A stretch of 19,068 nt of DNA from PALSA-1355 sp041499515 (lineage in GTDB: Bacteria; Planctomycetota; Planctomycetia; Pirellulales; PALSA-1355), in contig JBGQKM010000093.1 in NCBI GenBank assembly GCA_041499515.1, forward strand, positions 1 through 19,068, read 5' to 3'. The notes under the pieces were generated by a model. That model ran no database searches. It saw only the letters and a program-made list of their open reading frames with translations, and was not told where the DNA came from. How positions within the stretch are numbered: the first letter of the stretch is position 1; the number at the start of each line of letters is the position of its first letter. A program made the position numbers and the translations under genes. Positions 1 through 6,235 of the stretch are shown piece by piece.

Positions 1-19
1 CAAAAAAGCTACCGAATGC

Positions 20-62
20 ATGCTAGAGGCGTCCCCGTGACCCGTATGCTAGTGGTGTCCCG
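20..62. repeat. two-copy imperfect direct repeat at the 3' end of the DUF2127 gene
   Basis: A 17-base unit starting ATGCTAG occurs at 20-36 and again at 46-62, matching at 14 of 17 positions with a 26-base period. The second copy covers the stop codon (49-51) and last codons of the DUF2127 gene. The array may continue left of the window, so its true copy number cannot be told from here. It is not a hairpin and has no evident coding role. Confidence 0.4.
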
Positions 63-570
63 GCGAGCCCTTTGCACACGGCGTCGGCAAATCCGAGCCT
101 TTACGGCGGTCGTGCATGATTTGAACAACCAGGTACCACACGATGGCGACGTTCACGAGCGTGATGATTACGCCTACCGTTGTTAGGTGGTGAAACAGCT
201 CGTAGAACTCGACCGGTAACAGCGAGCCGGTGATGCCAACGGTCATGAACTCAGCCCATCGCTTTCTGCGGCAAAGTCCAATGCCCTCGACCAAGAGCAG
301 CGCTGAATAAATGAATGAACCTGCGGCGACTTCTTCGAGTATCCGTTCATCCACCGACGACAATTTGGCAATCAGGCCGTCAAAATATGGGCGAGCGATC
401 CACAGTCTGTTGATCCAATCCGATGCCGCTTCGCCCAGGTTTTGATCTCGCCAGTACACCAATCCAATCCCCAGGCCAAATAAAAGGACGCTTTTGACGA
501 GCTTGAAGACGCCGATTGCAACCAGGGCGGCGTTGGACCTCTTCTGCCGAGATTCATCAGGAGGAGACAT
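49..570 (-). CDS. DUF2127 family integral membrane protein
   Basis: The protein has about 173 residues. An N-terminal motif (ALVAIGVFKLVKSVLLFGLG) lies in the first membrane helix, a central RRKRWAEFMTVG segment is followed by LLPVEFYELF, and a last helix NVAIVWYLVV precedes a charged tail. These blocks are the hallmark of the DUF2127 family, whose function is unknown; three or four membrane segments are visible. I chose the ATG at 570 because family members start just before the first helix. A TTG at 615 would add 15 residues (MFDPTLALTIFPFDQ), and that longer form would begin a few bases after the stop of the BON-like remnant, so the two may once have been co-transcribed. The base composition is visibly less GC-rich than the genes right of 3277, which fits an accessory region. 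Nothing in the sequence points to a substrate. Confidence 0.72.
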   Translation of the reverse strand: MSPPDESRQKRSNAALVAIGVFKLVKSVLLFGLGIGLVYWRDQNLGEAASDWINRLWIARPYFDGLIAKLSSVDERILEEVAAGSFIYSALLLVEGIGLCRRKRWAEFMTVGITGSLLPVEFYELFHHLTTVGVIITLVNVAIVWYLVVQIMHDRRKGSDLPTPCAKGSPGHH

Positions 571-621
571 TTGGTCAAATGGGAAAATGGTCAGAGCAAG
601 CGTGGGATCGAACAACCTCGG

Positions 622-756
622 CTAGATCATCCGGTTCACGACTTCAATCTTATTCACGACTCGTTCGACACCCTTGATCCCGGCGACAGCTTCAACCGTC
701 GGTGGAATTTTGGTCCGAAACGGCACAGATGTGTCGCAAAAGTTCGTCGAAATCAA
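622..756 (-). pseudogene. remnant of a BON-domain-like protein (C-terminal fragment)
   Basis: Read on the minus strand, an open stretch ends in TVEAVAGIKGVERVVNKI followed by EVVNRMI and a TAG stop at 622-624. The pattern of a small hydrophobic helix, GV-x-x-V-x-N-x-I-x-V, is what the end of a BON domain (a lipid- or envelope-binding domain of about 60 residues) looks like. The frame is closed by an in-frame TAA at 757-759 with no plausible start codon between, and the upstream half of a BON domain is absent. The integrase gene lies just beyond. It therefore looks like a truncated gene, perhaps cut during element insertion or decay. The identification rests on about 25 residues, so it is tentative. 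The opposite-strand open frame over 571-798 has no recognisable content. Confidence 0.35.
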
Positions 757-807
757 TTATTTCGAAAAAGCTGGACGAGTGGTTCCATAGGGGGCTGACA
801 GGATAAA

Positions 808-2565
808 TCAGGTCTGCCCGGCACTTTTCAATGGACGGCCCCGGCGACTGCGGGATGTTTTGCCAGAGGTCTGTGCAATCCGATAGATCGTCGATGGATG
901 GACACCAAGTTTCTGACTGATGTCAGCGACTCGTTCGCCAGCACGCAGCATGGCTTTGGCCGTCTGGTGGGTTTTAATCGGCAGATAATGTTTGCGGGCC
1001 TCAGTCGGATTCTCGATCTCGAACAATGGTTTGAAATAGGCGAACAAATCTCGAATAGCGTTGTGCAATCGACCGAACGGCTTGTTCGAGTAGCACTCCA
1101 AAAGCGTGTCGGCCTTGCTCGGAGAGCCGTGCGCCAAACACAAGCTCGCCAGTTCGTCGCCACCGTCATAGTTTTGGCGCAGCAAGTCGGGCAAGGTGTC
1201 TCGCAGCGTACCGAATGGCAGCCGAGGAAAATTAGGTTCGCTCTTCGTAACTCGGTCGAGCAAGTCTTTCCACTGATTGGCAAAGCCGACCTGGGCGTTT
1301 TTCGACTCCTCCATGTACAGCGGACTGCCTTCTTCCGATACAAATACTAATTGCGAACCAATGCGTTGCGAACGCTCGATTCCCCACGGCAAGAATTCTG
1401 CGACCGGCGACCACAAAAGCCATTCGCCAAACACATCAGTCTTTGGGCGAAAACGGCGTACGAACGTATCGGCGTTACTCGATTCAAATCGCAGCCGCTT
1501 TTTAAACGGATGCGCCTCATGGAAAATAATATCGCCCACCGTCAGGCGACCCAGTTCTGCCGCTCCCATGGCGCAGTTGAGGCCAAGGTAGATACCGAGC
1601 CGCTCCATCGGCGTCGCATGCTGATTGATGGTCGCCAGTTGTTCAGCCGTGTAGATGGGCTTCACGATGGCCGAAAGTGATTGTTCGTTGCCAAGTTTCG
1701 AAATGCGTCGGGACGTTGACTGAAAGCCTCGGGGCATTCGCCACTCAAACTGCTCCGTAACATCAAGCCAACGAAGAAACCGGAATAGTTCAGAAATCTG
1801 ATGGCGTGCGTCGTCACGGCTCGACGGTTTGCCATGCTTTGTGACCGGTCGGTTTCTCCAGTGACTCACCATTGCCGAGCAGGCTTCAAGATTGAGCAAC
1901 GCAAGCTGGGTATTTGCATGGCTCGTCTTAAACCGATTGACACGCTCCTTGCGCCCTTTTTGTGACGGCTTAAGCTCGCCGCTTGGCAATCGGTCGCCCG
2001 TGCGGTCTATGTCAGCGGCGTACGCATCCAGAGCCTGATGAAAAGTCCCTTGCACGGGCTGAACAACGAATTTGGAAGCCAGTCGGCCCTGCCGAATCTC
2101 GAACTCCTGCTGGGTCACGAGCTTCGTTTCCACTTGCCGTTTGTTTTTCTGTGCGCCGTCGAGATAGGCATCTGGGTCGGTCGGTACGAAGAGCAGAAAC
2201 GGAAATAACTTTTGCGTGCAATTGAATCTGGCAGCGTATTCCGTATCCGTCTCTTTCTCTTTGCGATGGAGCGTGATCGTCGGATTACCCTCGATGATTT
2301 GTTGGGCAAGCGACAACGTGAACTCGTGCCAGTGAGGTTTGTGGGGACCATGCTTGCCGCACGTATAGTGGGAAACCATGTGGTCCCAAAGTTGAGCGAG
2401 CCGGGCAATCGATTGTTCGGCCTGCCGTCGATCCCGCCCGAGGTTGAACCGGTGGTCGATGTAGGTCGCCAGTATGGGGTCGAAACGGACGCCCAGGTAG
2501 GGGCGGAAGTAGCCCTTGGCATCCGGGGTCGGCAAGCAACGTTCACCCTTCTTTGGCCGAGGCAT
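808..2565 (-). CDS. large tyrosine recombinase (integrase) with C-terminal resolvase-type helix-turn-helix
   Basis: The protein has 585 residues counted from the ATG at 2565; a TTG at 2610 would add 15. The C-terminal half has the layout of a tyrosine recombinase: GAAELGRLTVGDI at about 335-346 aligns with the box I region, LRDTLPDLL at 454-462 carries the box II arginine (R455), AHGS at 478-481 replaces the usual LGHSS, and ECYSNKPF at 490-497 supplies the likely nucleophile Tyr492. The usual box I arginine (TGLRxGE) is not visible; the position reads MGAAEL. After the catalytic domain, residues about 542-565 (GERVADISQKLGVHPSTIYR) form a helix-turn-helix like that of Hin/resolvase proteins, followed by a basic tail. 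Long integrases of this kind are frequent in planctomycetes. It probably catalyses strand exchange of an integrative element. The gene points away from ssrA, with its start 180 bases from the ssrA 3' end. What it moves cannot be told from this window. Confidence 0.75.
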   Translation of the reverse strand: MPRPKKGERCLPTPDAKGYFRPYLGVRFDPILATYIDHRFNLGRDRRQAEQSIARLAQLWDHMVSHYTCGKHGPHKPHWHEFTLSLAQQIIEGNPTITLHRKEKETDTEYAARFNCTQKLFPFLLFVPTDPDAYLDGAQKNKRQVETKLVTQQEFEIRQGRLASKFVVQPVQGTFHQALDAYAADIDRTGDRLPSGELKPSQKGRKERVNRFKTSHANTQLALLNLEACSAMVSHWRNRPVTKHGKPSSRDDARHQISELFRFLRWLDVTEQFEWRMPRGFQSTSRRISKLGNEQSLSAIVKPIYTAEQLATINQHATPMERLGIYLGLNCAMGAAELGRLTVGDIIFHEAHPFKKRLRFESSNADTFVRRFRPKTDVFGEWLLWSPVAEFLPWGIERSQRIGSQLVFVSEEGSPLYMEESKNAQVGFANQWKDLLDRVTKSEPNFPRLPFGTLRDTLPDLLRQNYDGGDELASLCLAHGSPSKADTLLECYSNKPFGRLHNAIRDLFAYFKPLFEIENPTEARKHYLPIKTHQTAKAMLRAGERVADISQKLGVHPSTIYRIAQTSGKTSRSRRGRPLKSAGQT

Positions 2566-2590
2566 GTTTCGCTTCACTGGAGTTGGAGAA

Positions 2591-2655
2591 GGTGTCAGGT
2601 AAATCGTCAAAACCTGACACTAAAGGGTCGTTTACCTGACACTAAACCTGACACT
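2591..2655. repeat. cluster of CCTGACAC motifs upstream of the integrase
   Basis: The 9-mer CCTGACACT occurs in direct orientation at 2613-2621, 2635-2643 and 2647-2655. The inverted form GGTGTCAGG occurs at 2591-2599, and once more at 2733-2741 at the outer foot of the ssrA terminator hairpin. Start-to-start spacings of the direct copies are 22 and 12 bases, close to two turns and one turn of helix. Copies in both orientations beside an integrase start suggest recombinase arm-type sites or an operator controlling the integrase. A dispersed REP-like family is an alternative reading. Confidence 0.6.
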
Positions 2656-2704
2656 TTGGCAGTTTCTAGCCTCCTTTACAAGCCGCCATTTTACACAACT
2701 CTAT

Positions 2705-2738
2705 AAAAAAAGACACCTTGCGTCAAACGCAAGGTGTC
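2705..2738 (-). terminator. intrinsic terminator of ssrA
   Basis: A perfect 11-bp stem, GACACCTTGCG at 2712-2722 against CGCAAGGTGTC at 2728-2738, closes a 5-base loop. On the minus strand it is followed by seven T residues (2705-2711). It lies eight bases beyond the mature 3' end of the tmRNA, the expected position for its terminator. Confidence 0.88.
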
Positions 2739-2745
2739 AGGTAAG

Positions 2746-2768
2746 TGGAGGCGGCGGGAATCGAACCC
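2746..2768 (-). other. candidate integration (att) site: 3' end of ssrA
   Basis: This is the T-loop and acceptor end of the tmRNA (GGTTCGATTC, CCGCC, CCTCCA read on the minus strand). It is the segment that tRNA- and tmRNA-targeting integrases usually use as core, and a large integrase gene begins 180 bases beyond it. No second copy occurs in the window, so the distal att site, if any, lies left of position 1. Assignment as an att site is inference. Confidence 0.4.
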
Positions 2769-3107
2769 GCGTCCCGCGATATTTCCATGGGGGCTTCTAC
2801 GTGCGTAGTCGGATCATTTACGCGTCTCGCCGGCCGACCCCTAACCGACGAGGTGCCTGGCCAGCCAGCCGGGAACGGTTTTTAGCCTCGGGCGTGCCCA
2901 GCAATGACCCAAGACGATTCGGATTTGGTGACGAGTTTTTGGGCCTCTCCGACTAAAGCCCGCAACTCGGGTTACCTATCTCTAGGCAGCCAAAGCAAAG
3001 CTATCTTCGACATTTGAAGATATTGGTCAGCTTTTTACGTGGCCCACTGACCAACCACGGCACGCCACCCACACTTCATGCTATCCGGTCGAACCCAGTT
3101 CGCCCCC
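2746..3107 (-). ncRNA. ssrA: tmRNA (transfer-messenger RNA)
   Basis: One-piece tmRNA of about 362 nt that rescues stalled ribosomes and tags their products for proteolysis. The 5' end reads GGGGGCG AACTGGGTTCGACCGG and the 3' end reads GCGGG TTCGATT CCCGC CGCCTCC A. The 7-bp acceptor stem pairs GGGGGCG with CGCCTCC, including G3-U70, the alanyl-tRNA synthetase identity pair. The terminal CCA is not encoded (CTT follows), so it must be added after transcription. The internal reading frame ends GTC GAA GAT AGC TTT GCT TTG GCT GCC TAG (3011-2982), giving the tag VEDSFALAA. This matches in length and register the AEENFALAA tag I recall for Rhodopirellula. GUC is the most likely resume codon, with an A four bases upstream as in E. 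coli. Pairing segments fitting pseudoknots are visible around 2955-2980 and 2820-2900. The promoter is far upstream (3243-3269), so the precursor needs 5' processing, normally by RNase P. Confidence 0.95.
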
Positions 3108-3113
3108 GAACTA

Positions 3114-3215
3114 AGAGCCAGCGGACAAAACCGCCGGGGACTGTCCCGATTTTGCGGAGTCCGCGGAGCAAAATGGGACTGTCCCCCTCTCCGAGAGGTT
3201 TTGTCCGCTGGCTCT
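3114..3215. repeat. 102-bp nested inverted-repeat element in the ssrA leader
   Basis: Outer arms of 19 bases (AGAGCCAGCGGACAAAACC at 3114-3132 and its exact complement at 3197-3215) enclose inner arms GGGGACTGTCCC plus GATTTTGC (3136-3155) and GCAAAAT plus GGGACTGTCCCC (3168-3186), around a palindromic centre TCCGCGGA (3160-3167). The inner GGGACTGTCCC is itself nearly palindromic. This is the build of a REP/MITE-like element that could fold into a long cruciform or RNA hairpin. It starts 7 bases upstream of the mature tmRNA 5' end and lies downstream of the promoter, so it should be transcribed as part of the precursor. Confidence 0.85.
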
Positions 3216-3242
3216 AAAGCAAAAAGATCAGGCAAGCAAGGT

Positions 3243-3269
3243 ATTATACCACATCTCGCCGGCGGTCAA
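3243..3269 (-). promoter_or_regulatory. sigma-70 promoter of ssrA
   Basis: On the minus strand a -35 box TTGACC (3269-3264) is followed after 15 bases by a perfect -10 box TATAAT (3248-3243), with an upstream TG making it an extended -10 (TGGTATAAT). It lies just after the uppP stop codon and drives toward ssrA. Transcription should start near 3236, about 130 bases before the mature tmRNA. The 15-base spacer is short, but the extended -10 can compensate. Confidence 0.75.
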
Positions 3270-3276
3270 CCGAACT

Positions 3277-4128
3277 TCAGCCAGCCGCCAGCGCCCCGGT
3301 CGCCAGGCCGTAGAGAATCAGCCCGCCGACCACCAGCCGGTAGAGAATAAACAGATACGTCGAGTGCGTTTTCAGATAGCTCAACAGAAAGGCGATCGAC
3401 GCATAGCCCACGATGCCCGAGACGACCGTCGAGACCACCAGCGCCACGACGTCTTGTTGCGTGCCGAGCAAATCGCCGCGGGCTTTGTAGAGCTGAAAGA
3501 TGCCCGCGGCCAGTACCGAGGGGAGCGAGAGCAGAAATGAAAAACGGGCCGCCGTTTCGCGCGACAGGCCGGCGAACAGGCCGGCGGTGATCGTGACGCC
3601 CGAGCGCGACGAGCCGGGCACCAGGGCCACGGCCTGCGCCAGGCCCGTGATGATCGCGTCGGGCCAGGTGACATTTTCCAGGTGTTTCTGCGGCGTGCCG
3701 CGATGCACGCGCCAGCGCACCACCGCTTCGGCCAGGGCCAACAGCACGGCCAGGCCGATCATCGCGCCGGCGATCACGTACAGCGATCGCAGACTGGTTT
3801 CGATCTGTTCCTTGAACAGCAGGCCGCAGACGACGATCGGAATCGTGCCGACGATCATCATCCAGCCCATTCGCGCGTCGAGATCGTCCCAAGGCCGGCG
3901 GCGCGCGATGCCCAGCGTCCAGGCCCGGCCGATCCGCAAAATGTCATCGCGAAAGTAGGCCAGCACCGCCACCAACGTGCCGATTTGAATAACCGCCGTG
4001 AAGGCCGCGCCCGGATCGTCCCAGTGCAATAGCGCCGGTACGATCCGCAGGTGGGCCGAGCTGCTCACCGGCAGAAACTCGGTCAGGCCTTGCACGATTC
4101 CCAGAAGGAGAGCGCTAATCCAATCCAC
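3277..4128 (-). CDS. uppP: undecaprenyl-diphosphate phosphatase
   Basis: Integral membrane phosphatase (BacA/UppP family) that converts undecaprenyl diphosphate to the monophosphate lipid carrier used for peptidoglycan and other envelope glycans; overproduction gives bacitracin resistance. The family motifs are clear: an N-terminal helix with QGLTEFLPVSSSAHL, holding the (E/Q)xxxE glutamate and the SS-x-x-H histidine, and LVPGSSRSGVTITAGL in the middle, the second active-site loop. About eight membrane segments are visible and the length of about 283 residues is normal. I prefer the GTG at 4128, because AGGTGA lies 10 bases upstream and the protein then starts MDWISALLLG like other family members. 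A TTG at 4149 would add seven residues. It is in the same direction as ssrA but separated from it by the ssrA promoter. Confidence 0.93.
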   Translation of the reverse strand: MDWISALLLGIVQGLTEFLPVSSSAHLRIVPALLHWDDPGAAFTAVIQIGTLVAVLAYFRDDILRIGRAWTLGIARRRPWDDLDARMGWMMIVGTIPIVVCGLLFKEQIETSLRSLYVIAGAMIGLAVLLALAEAVVRWRVHRGTPQKHLENVTWPDAIITGLAQAVALVPGSSRSGVTITAGLFAGLSRETAARFSFLLSLPSVLAAGIFQLYKARGDLLGTQQDVVALVVSTVVSGIVGYASIAFLLSYLKTHSTYLFILYRLVVGGLILYGLATGALAAG

Positions 4129-4238
4129 GGGCGTTGGTTCACCTGGCAAACGGGGTTGGCGAGGGGGGTTTCGCTGGGTTTATCGGGAGAAATTTCGGGC
4201 CGACGCACGAGTTCGACGGCAAACTTGCGCGGCGTCCC

Positions 4239-4267
4239 TTCAATGCCATGCGAAAACTTGTCATAAT
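4239..4267 (+). promoter_or_regulatory. possible promoter of the TIM-barrel gene
   Basis: A -10-like CATAAT (4262-4267) lies 17 bases after a weak -35-like TTCAAT (4239-4244), in the intergenic region between the divergent uppP and TIM-barrel genes. Only the -10 box is convincing. Confidence 0.3.
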
Positions 4268-4279
4268 GCCGGGTCGGTT

Positions 4280-4309
4280 CGACAGGGACGTTTTGAGTCC
4301 CGTCGTTTT
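4280..4309 (+). terminator. terminator-like hairpin in the leader of the TIM-barrel gene
   Basis: CGAC-A-GGGAC (4280-4289) pairs with GTCCC-GTCG (4297-4305) around a 7-base loop with one bulged A, and TTTT follows at 4306-4309. It lies between the possible promoter and the ATG at 4342, with no plus-strand gene upstream to terminate, so it would act as an attenuator if it works at all. Confidence 0.4.
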
Positions 4310-4341
4310 AGCAGGTCCGAGGAAAACTCAGAAGGGGAGCG

Positions 4342-5232
4342 ATGTACAAGAATTTAAGTCCCGAGGCGCTTGGAATTTCGGATTGCGAGGGCGGAATCAT
4401 CGAGTTGGCGTTGTCGCACGGGTTCAAGGGACTGGATCTCGATCTCGTGGCGTTCGCCGAGCAAGTCAAAACCCAGGGCCTGGCCCGAGCTTCGCGATTG
4501 ATCGTCAGCGCGCGGCTCAAGATCGGCAGCTTCCGTCTGCCGGTGCGTTGGGAAGACGATTCGCCCGACTACCAGGCCGACCTGCAGCGGTTGCCCGCGC
4601 TGGCCGAAATCGCGATGCAGTTGGGTTGCACGCGGGCCACCACGTTGATTCTTCCGGGCAGCGACACGCGGCCGTATCACGAGAACTTTGAGTTTCATCG
4701 CCGACGTTTGGCCGAAATGGCCGACGTGTTGCGTCCCTATAAGATTCGTCTGGGCATCGGTTTCTTGGCGCCAGTTCGCTGCCGCACCGGAATGGCGTTT
4801 CAGTTCATGCAAACATTCGACGAAGCGCTGCTGCTGTTGCGCATGATCGGTCCGGCGAATGTCGGCTTGGCCTTTGACACATGGCATTGGCACGTCAGCG
4901 GCGGAAAGCTGGAAACGTTGCGGGCCCTGGCGGCCGACAAGATCGTCACCGTATCGCTGGCCGACGCCGACGCACCGATCGCCGCGGCCGATGCCGAGCT
5001 CGCGTCACGCCGCCTGCCGGGCGAGAACTCGGTGATCGACATTCCGGCCGTGCTGCTGACGCTGGCCGAGTTGGGCTATGATGGTCCGGTGACCCCCGCG
5101 CCCGACAAGAGTCAGTTCGGGTCCTTGAGCCGCGATAAGGTCGTCAAAAACACCGGCGCGGCGTTGGATTGGGCCTGGAAGGCGGCCGGTTTGAATCCGG
5201 CCGGAAGATTGGTCGCCGTGTCGGGCCGCTAA
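4342..5232 (+). CDS. TIM-barrel protein, sugar-phosphate isomerase/epimerase-like
   Basis: Protein of 296 residues with the order of strands and helices of the xylose-isomerase-like TIM-barrel superfamily (AP_endonuc_2). The start is secure: ATG at 4342 preceded by AAGGGGAG. Visible landmarks are an N-terminal FKGLDLDLVAFA strand, the LGIGFLAPV strand, NVGLAFDTWHWHVSGG with the aspartate and histidine usually involved in metal binding, and VTVSLADAD. The canonical strand glutamate (normally lxlE) is replaced by glycine in LGIGF, and the usual xHxxD reads SLADAD, so a classic divalent-metal isomerase site is incomplete. I recall planctomycete proteins with the same features, so this is probably a family property rather than decay. 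The substrate is unknown. The MBL-fold gene follows 16 bases downstream and is probably co-transcribed. Confidence 0.75.
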   Translation: MYKNLSPEALGISDCEGGIIELALSHGFKGLDLDLVAFAEQVKTQGLARASRLIVSARLKIGSFRLPVRWEDDSPDYQADLQRLPALAEIAMQLGCTRATTLILPGSDTRPYHENFEFHRRRLAEMADVLRPYKIRLGIGFLAPVRCRTGMAFQFMQTFDEALLLLRMIGPANVGLAFDTWHWHVSGGKLETLRALAADKIVTVSLADADAPIAAADAELASRRLPGENSVIDIPAVLLTLAELGYDGPVTPAPDKSQFGSLSRDKVVKNTGAALDWAWKAAGLNPAGRLVAVSGR

Positions 5233-5248
5233 ACAAGTTTGGACAGCC

Positions 5249-6235
5249 GTGTTTCATTTCGACCGCGGTCTCAAGCTGACGAAAGCCGATCTGGCGATTG
5301 ATTTTCGTCGTCGTCAGCCCCGGGCCTTCGTGTCGCACGCCCATGTCGACCACATGGCGCGGCACGAATTTGCCTTGTGCACGCCGGCCACGGGCGCGTT
5401 GTACCAATTCCGCTATGGCTCGCGACCGACGCGCGATATGCCCTATGGCGAACCGCTGGAGTTCGGCTCTCTGCGGCTGACGACCTATCCGGCGGGCCAC
5501 TGCTTGGGCTCGGCGATGCTGCTGGCCGAAGACGGCCAGCGGTCGCTGTTGTACACCGGAGATTTCAAACTGGGCGAATCGGCCACCGCGGTGCGGGCCG
5601 AATTGCCGCGGGCCGACGTGTTGGTGATCGAAAGCACCTACGGCAACCCATTCTATCGCCATCCGCCCCGCGATACGGTGCTCGATCAGCTCTTTACGCT
5701 GGTGGGGCAAACGATCGCGCGGGGATACACGCCGGTGGTCGAGGCGTATGTGCTCGGCAAGAGCCAGGAAGTCACGCGGCTGTTGACCGGCGCGGGGTTT
5801 CCGGTGCTGCAACATCCGAAGGTGTTCGAGATCAGCCAGGTGTACCGCGCCTGCGGGGTCGAATTGGGCGATTGCCAGGTCTATCCGGGCCACTGCCTGC
5901 CGGGGCACGTGGTCATCGTGCCGCCACACATGCACCGCGCGGGCCGGTTGCCAGGGCTGAAAAAAACGGTCACCTTCGCGGTCACCGGCTGGGCCATGCA
6001 CGACCGGTCGCGCGACCGGTTGGGCGTCGATCATGCCATCGCGCTTTCGGATCACGCCGACTACGACGAGTTGCTGGAAGCCGTGGAGCGCGTGGCGCCC
6101 GAGGCGATCTACTGCACGCACGGCCCGCGGAGCTTCGTCGACTGTCTGCGAGCGGCCGGCCACAACGCCTTTCCGCTGGACCCCCAGCCGGGCAAACAGG
6201 CCGCGTCGGCCAGCGACCAGTTGCGGCTGTTTTGA
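5249..6235 (+). CDS. metallo-beta-lactamase-fold exonuclease-like protein
   Basis: Protein of 328 residues of the group annotated as putative exonuclease of the beta-lactamase fold, related to mRNA 3'-end processing factors and to the DNA-ligase-associated exonuclease. All core metal ligands are visible: HAHVDH at 30-35, H84 in AGHCLGS, D105 in YTGDFK, H269 in LSDHADYDEL, and the late histidine in CTHGPRS. The ESTYGNP block at 128-134 is typical of the beta-CASP branch. It should bind two zinc ions and act as a nuclease in the cytoplasm. The start is the GTG at 5249; no in-frame ATG lies near and the first residues MFHFDRGLKL fit the family. In many bacteria this gene sits with an ATP-dependent DNA ligase and a helicase, but no ligase is present here; the partner is the TIM-barrel gene 16 bases upstream. 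Whether the substrate is DNA or RNA cannot be decided from sequence. Confidence 0.82.
   Translation: MFHFDRGLKLTKADLAIDFRRRQPRAFVSHAHVDHMARHEFALCTPATGALYQFRYGSRPTRDMPYGEPLEFGSLRLTTYPAGHCLGSAMLLAEDGQRSLLYTGDFKLGESATAVRAELPRADVLVIESTYGNPFYRHPPRDTVLDQLFTLVGQTIARGYTPVVEAYVLGKSQEVTRLLTGAGFPVLQHPKVFEISQVYRACGVELGDCQVYPGHCLPGHVVIVPPHMHRAGRLPGLKKTVTFAVTGWAMHDRSRDRLGVDHAIALSDHADYDELLEAVERVAPEAIYCTHGPRSFVDCLRAAGHNAFPLDPQPGKQAASASDQLRLF

Noticed and set aside
571..798. 75-codon plus-strand open frame
   Set aside because: No recognisable motif and no ribosome-binding site; the opposite strand has the more protein-like BON remnant.
1..2610. Prophage
   Set aside because: An integrase is present but no capsid, terminase, tail, lysis or phage repressor gene is seen in the window.
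2591..2741. CRISPR array, suggested by the repeated CCTGACAC motif
   Set aside because: The repeats are only 8-9 bases, irregularly spaced and in both orientations, with no spacers of uniform length and no cas genes.
2746..2830. A tRNA gene, suggested by the T-loop and acceptor sequence
   Set aside because: There is no anticodon arm; the matching 5' half lies at 3107, making it the split tRNA-like domain of tmRNA.
3014..3350. Short open frames across the ssrA leader and tmRNA
   Set aside because: They overlap the tmRNA, the inverted repeat and the ssrA promoter; none has coding character.
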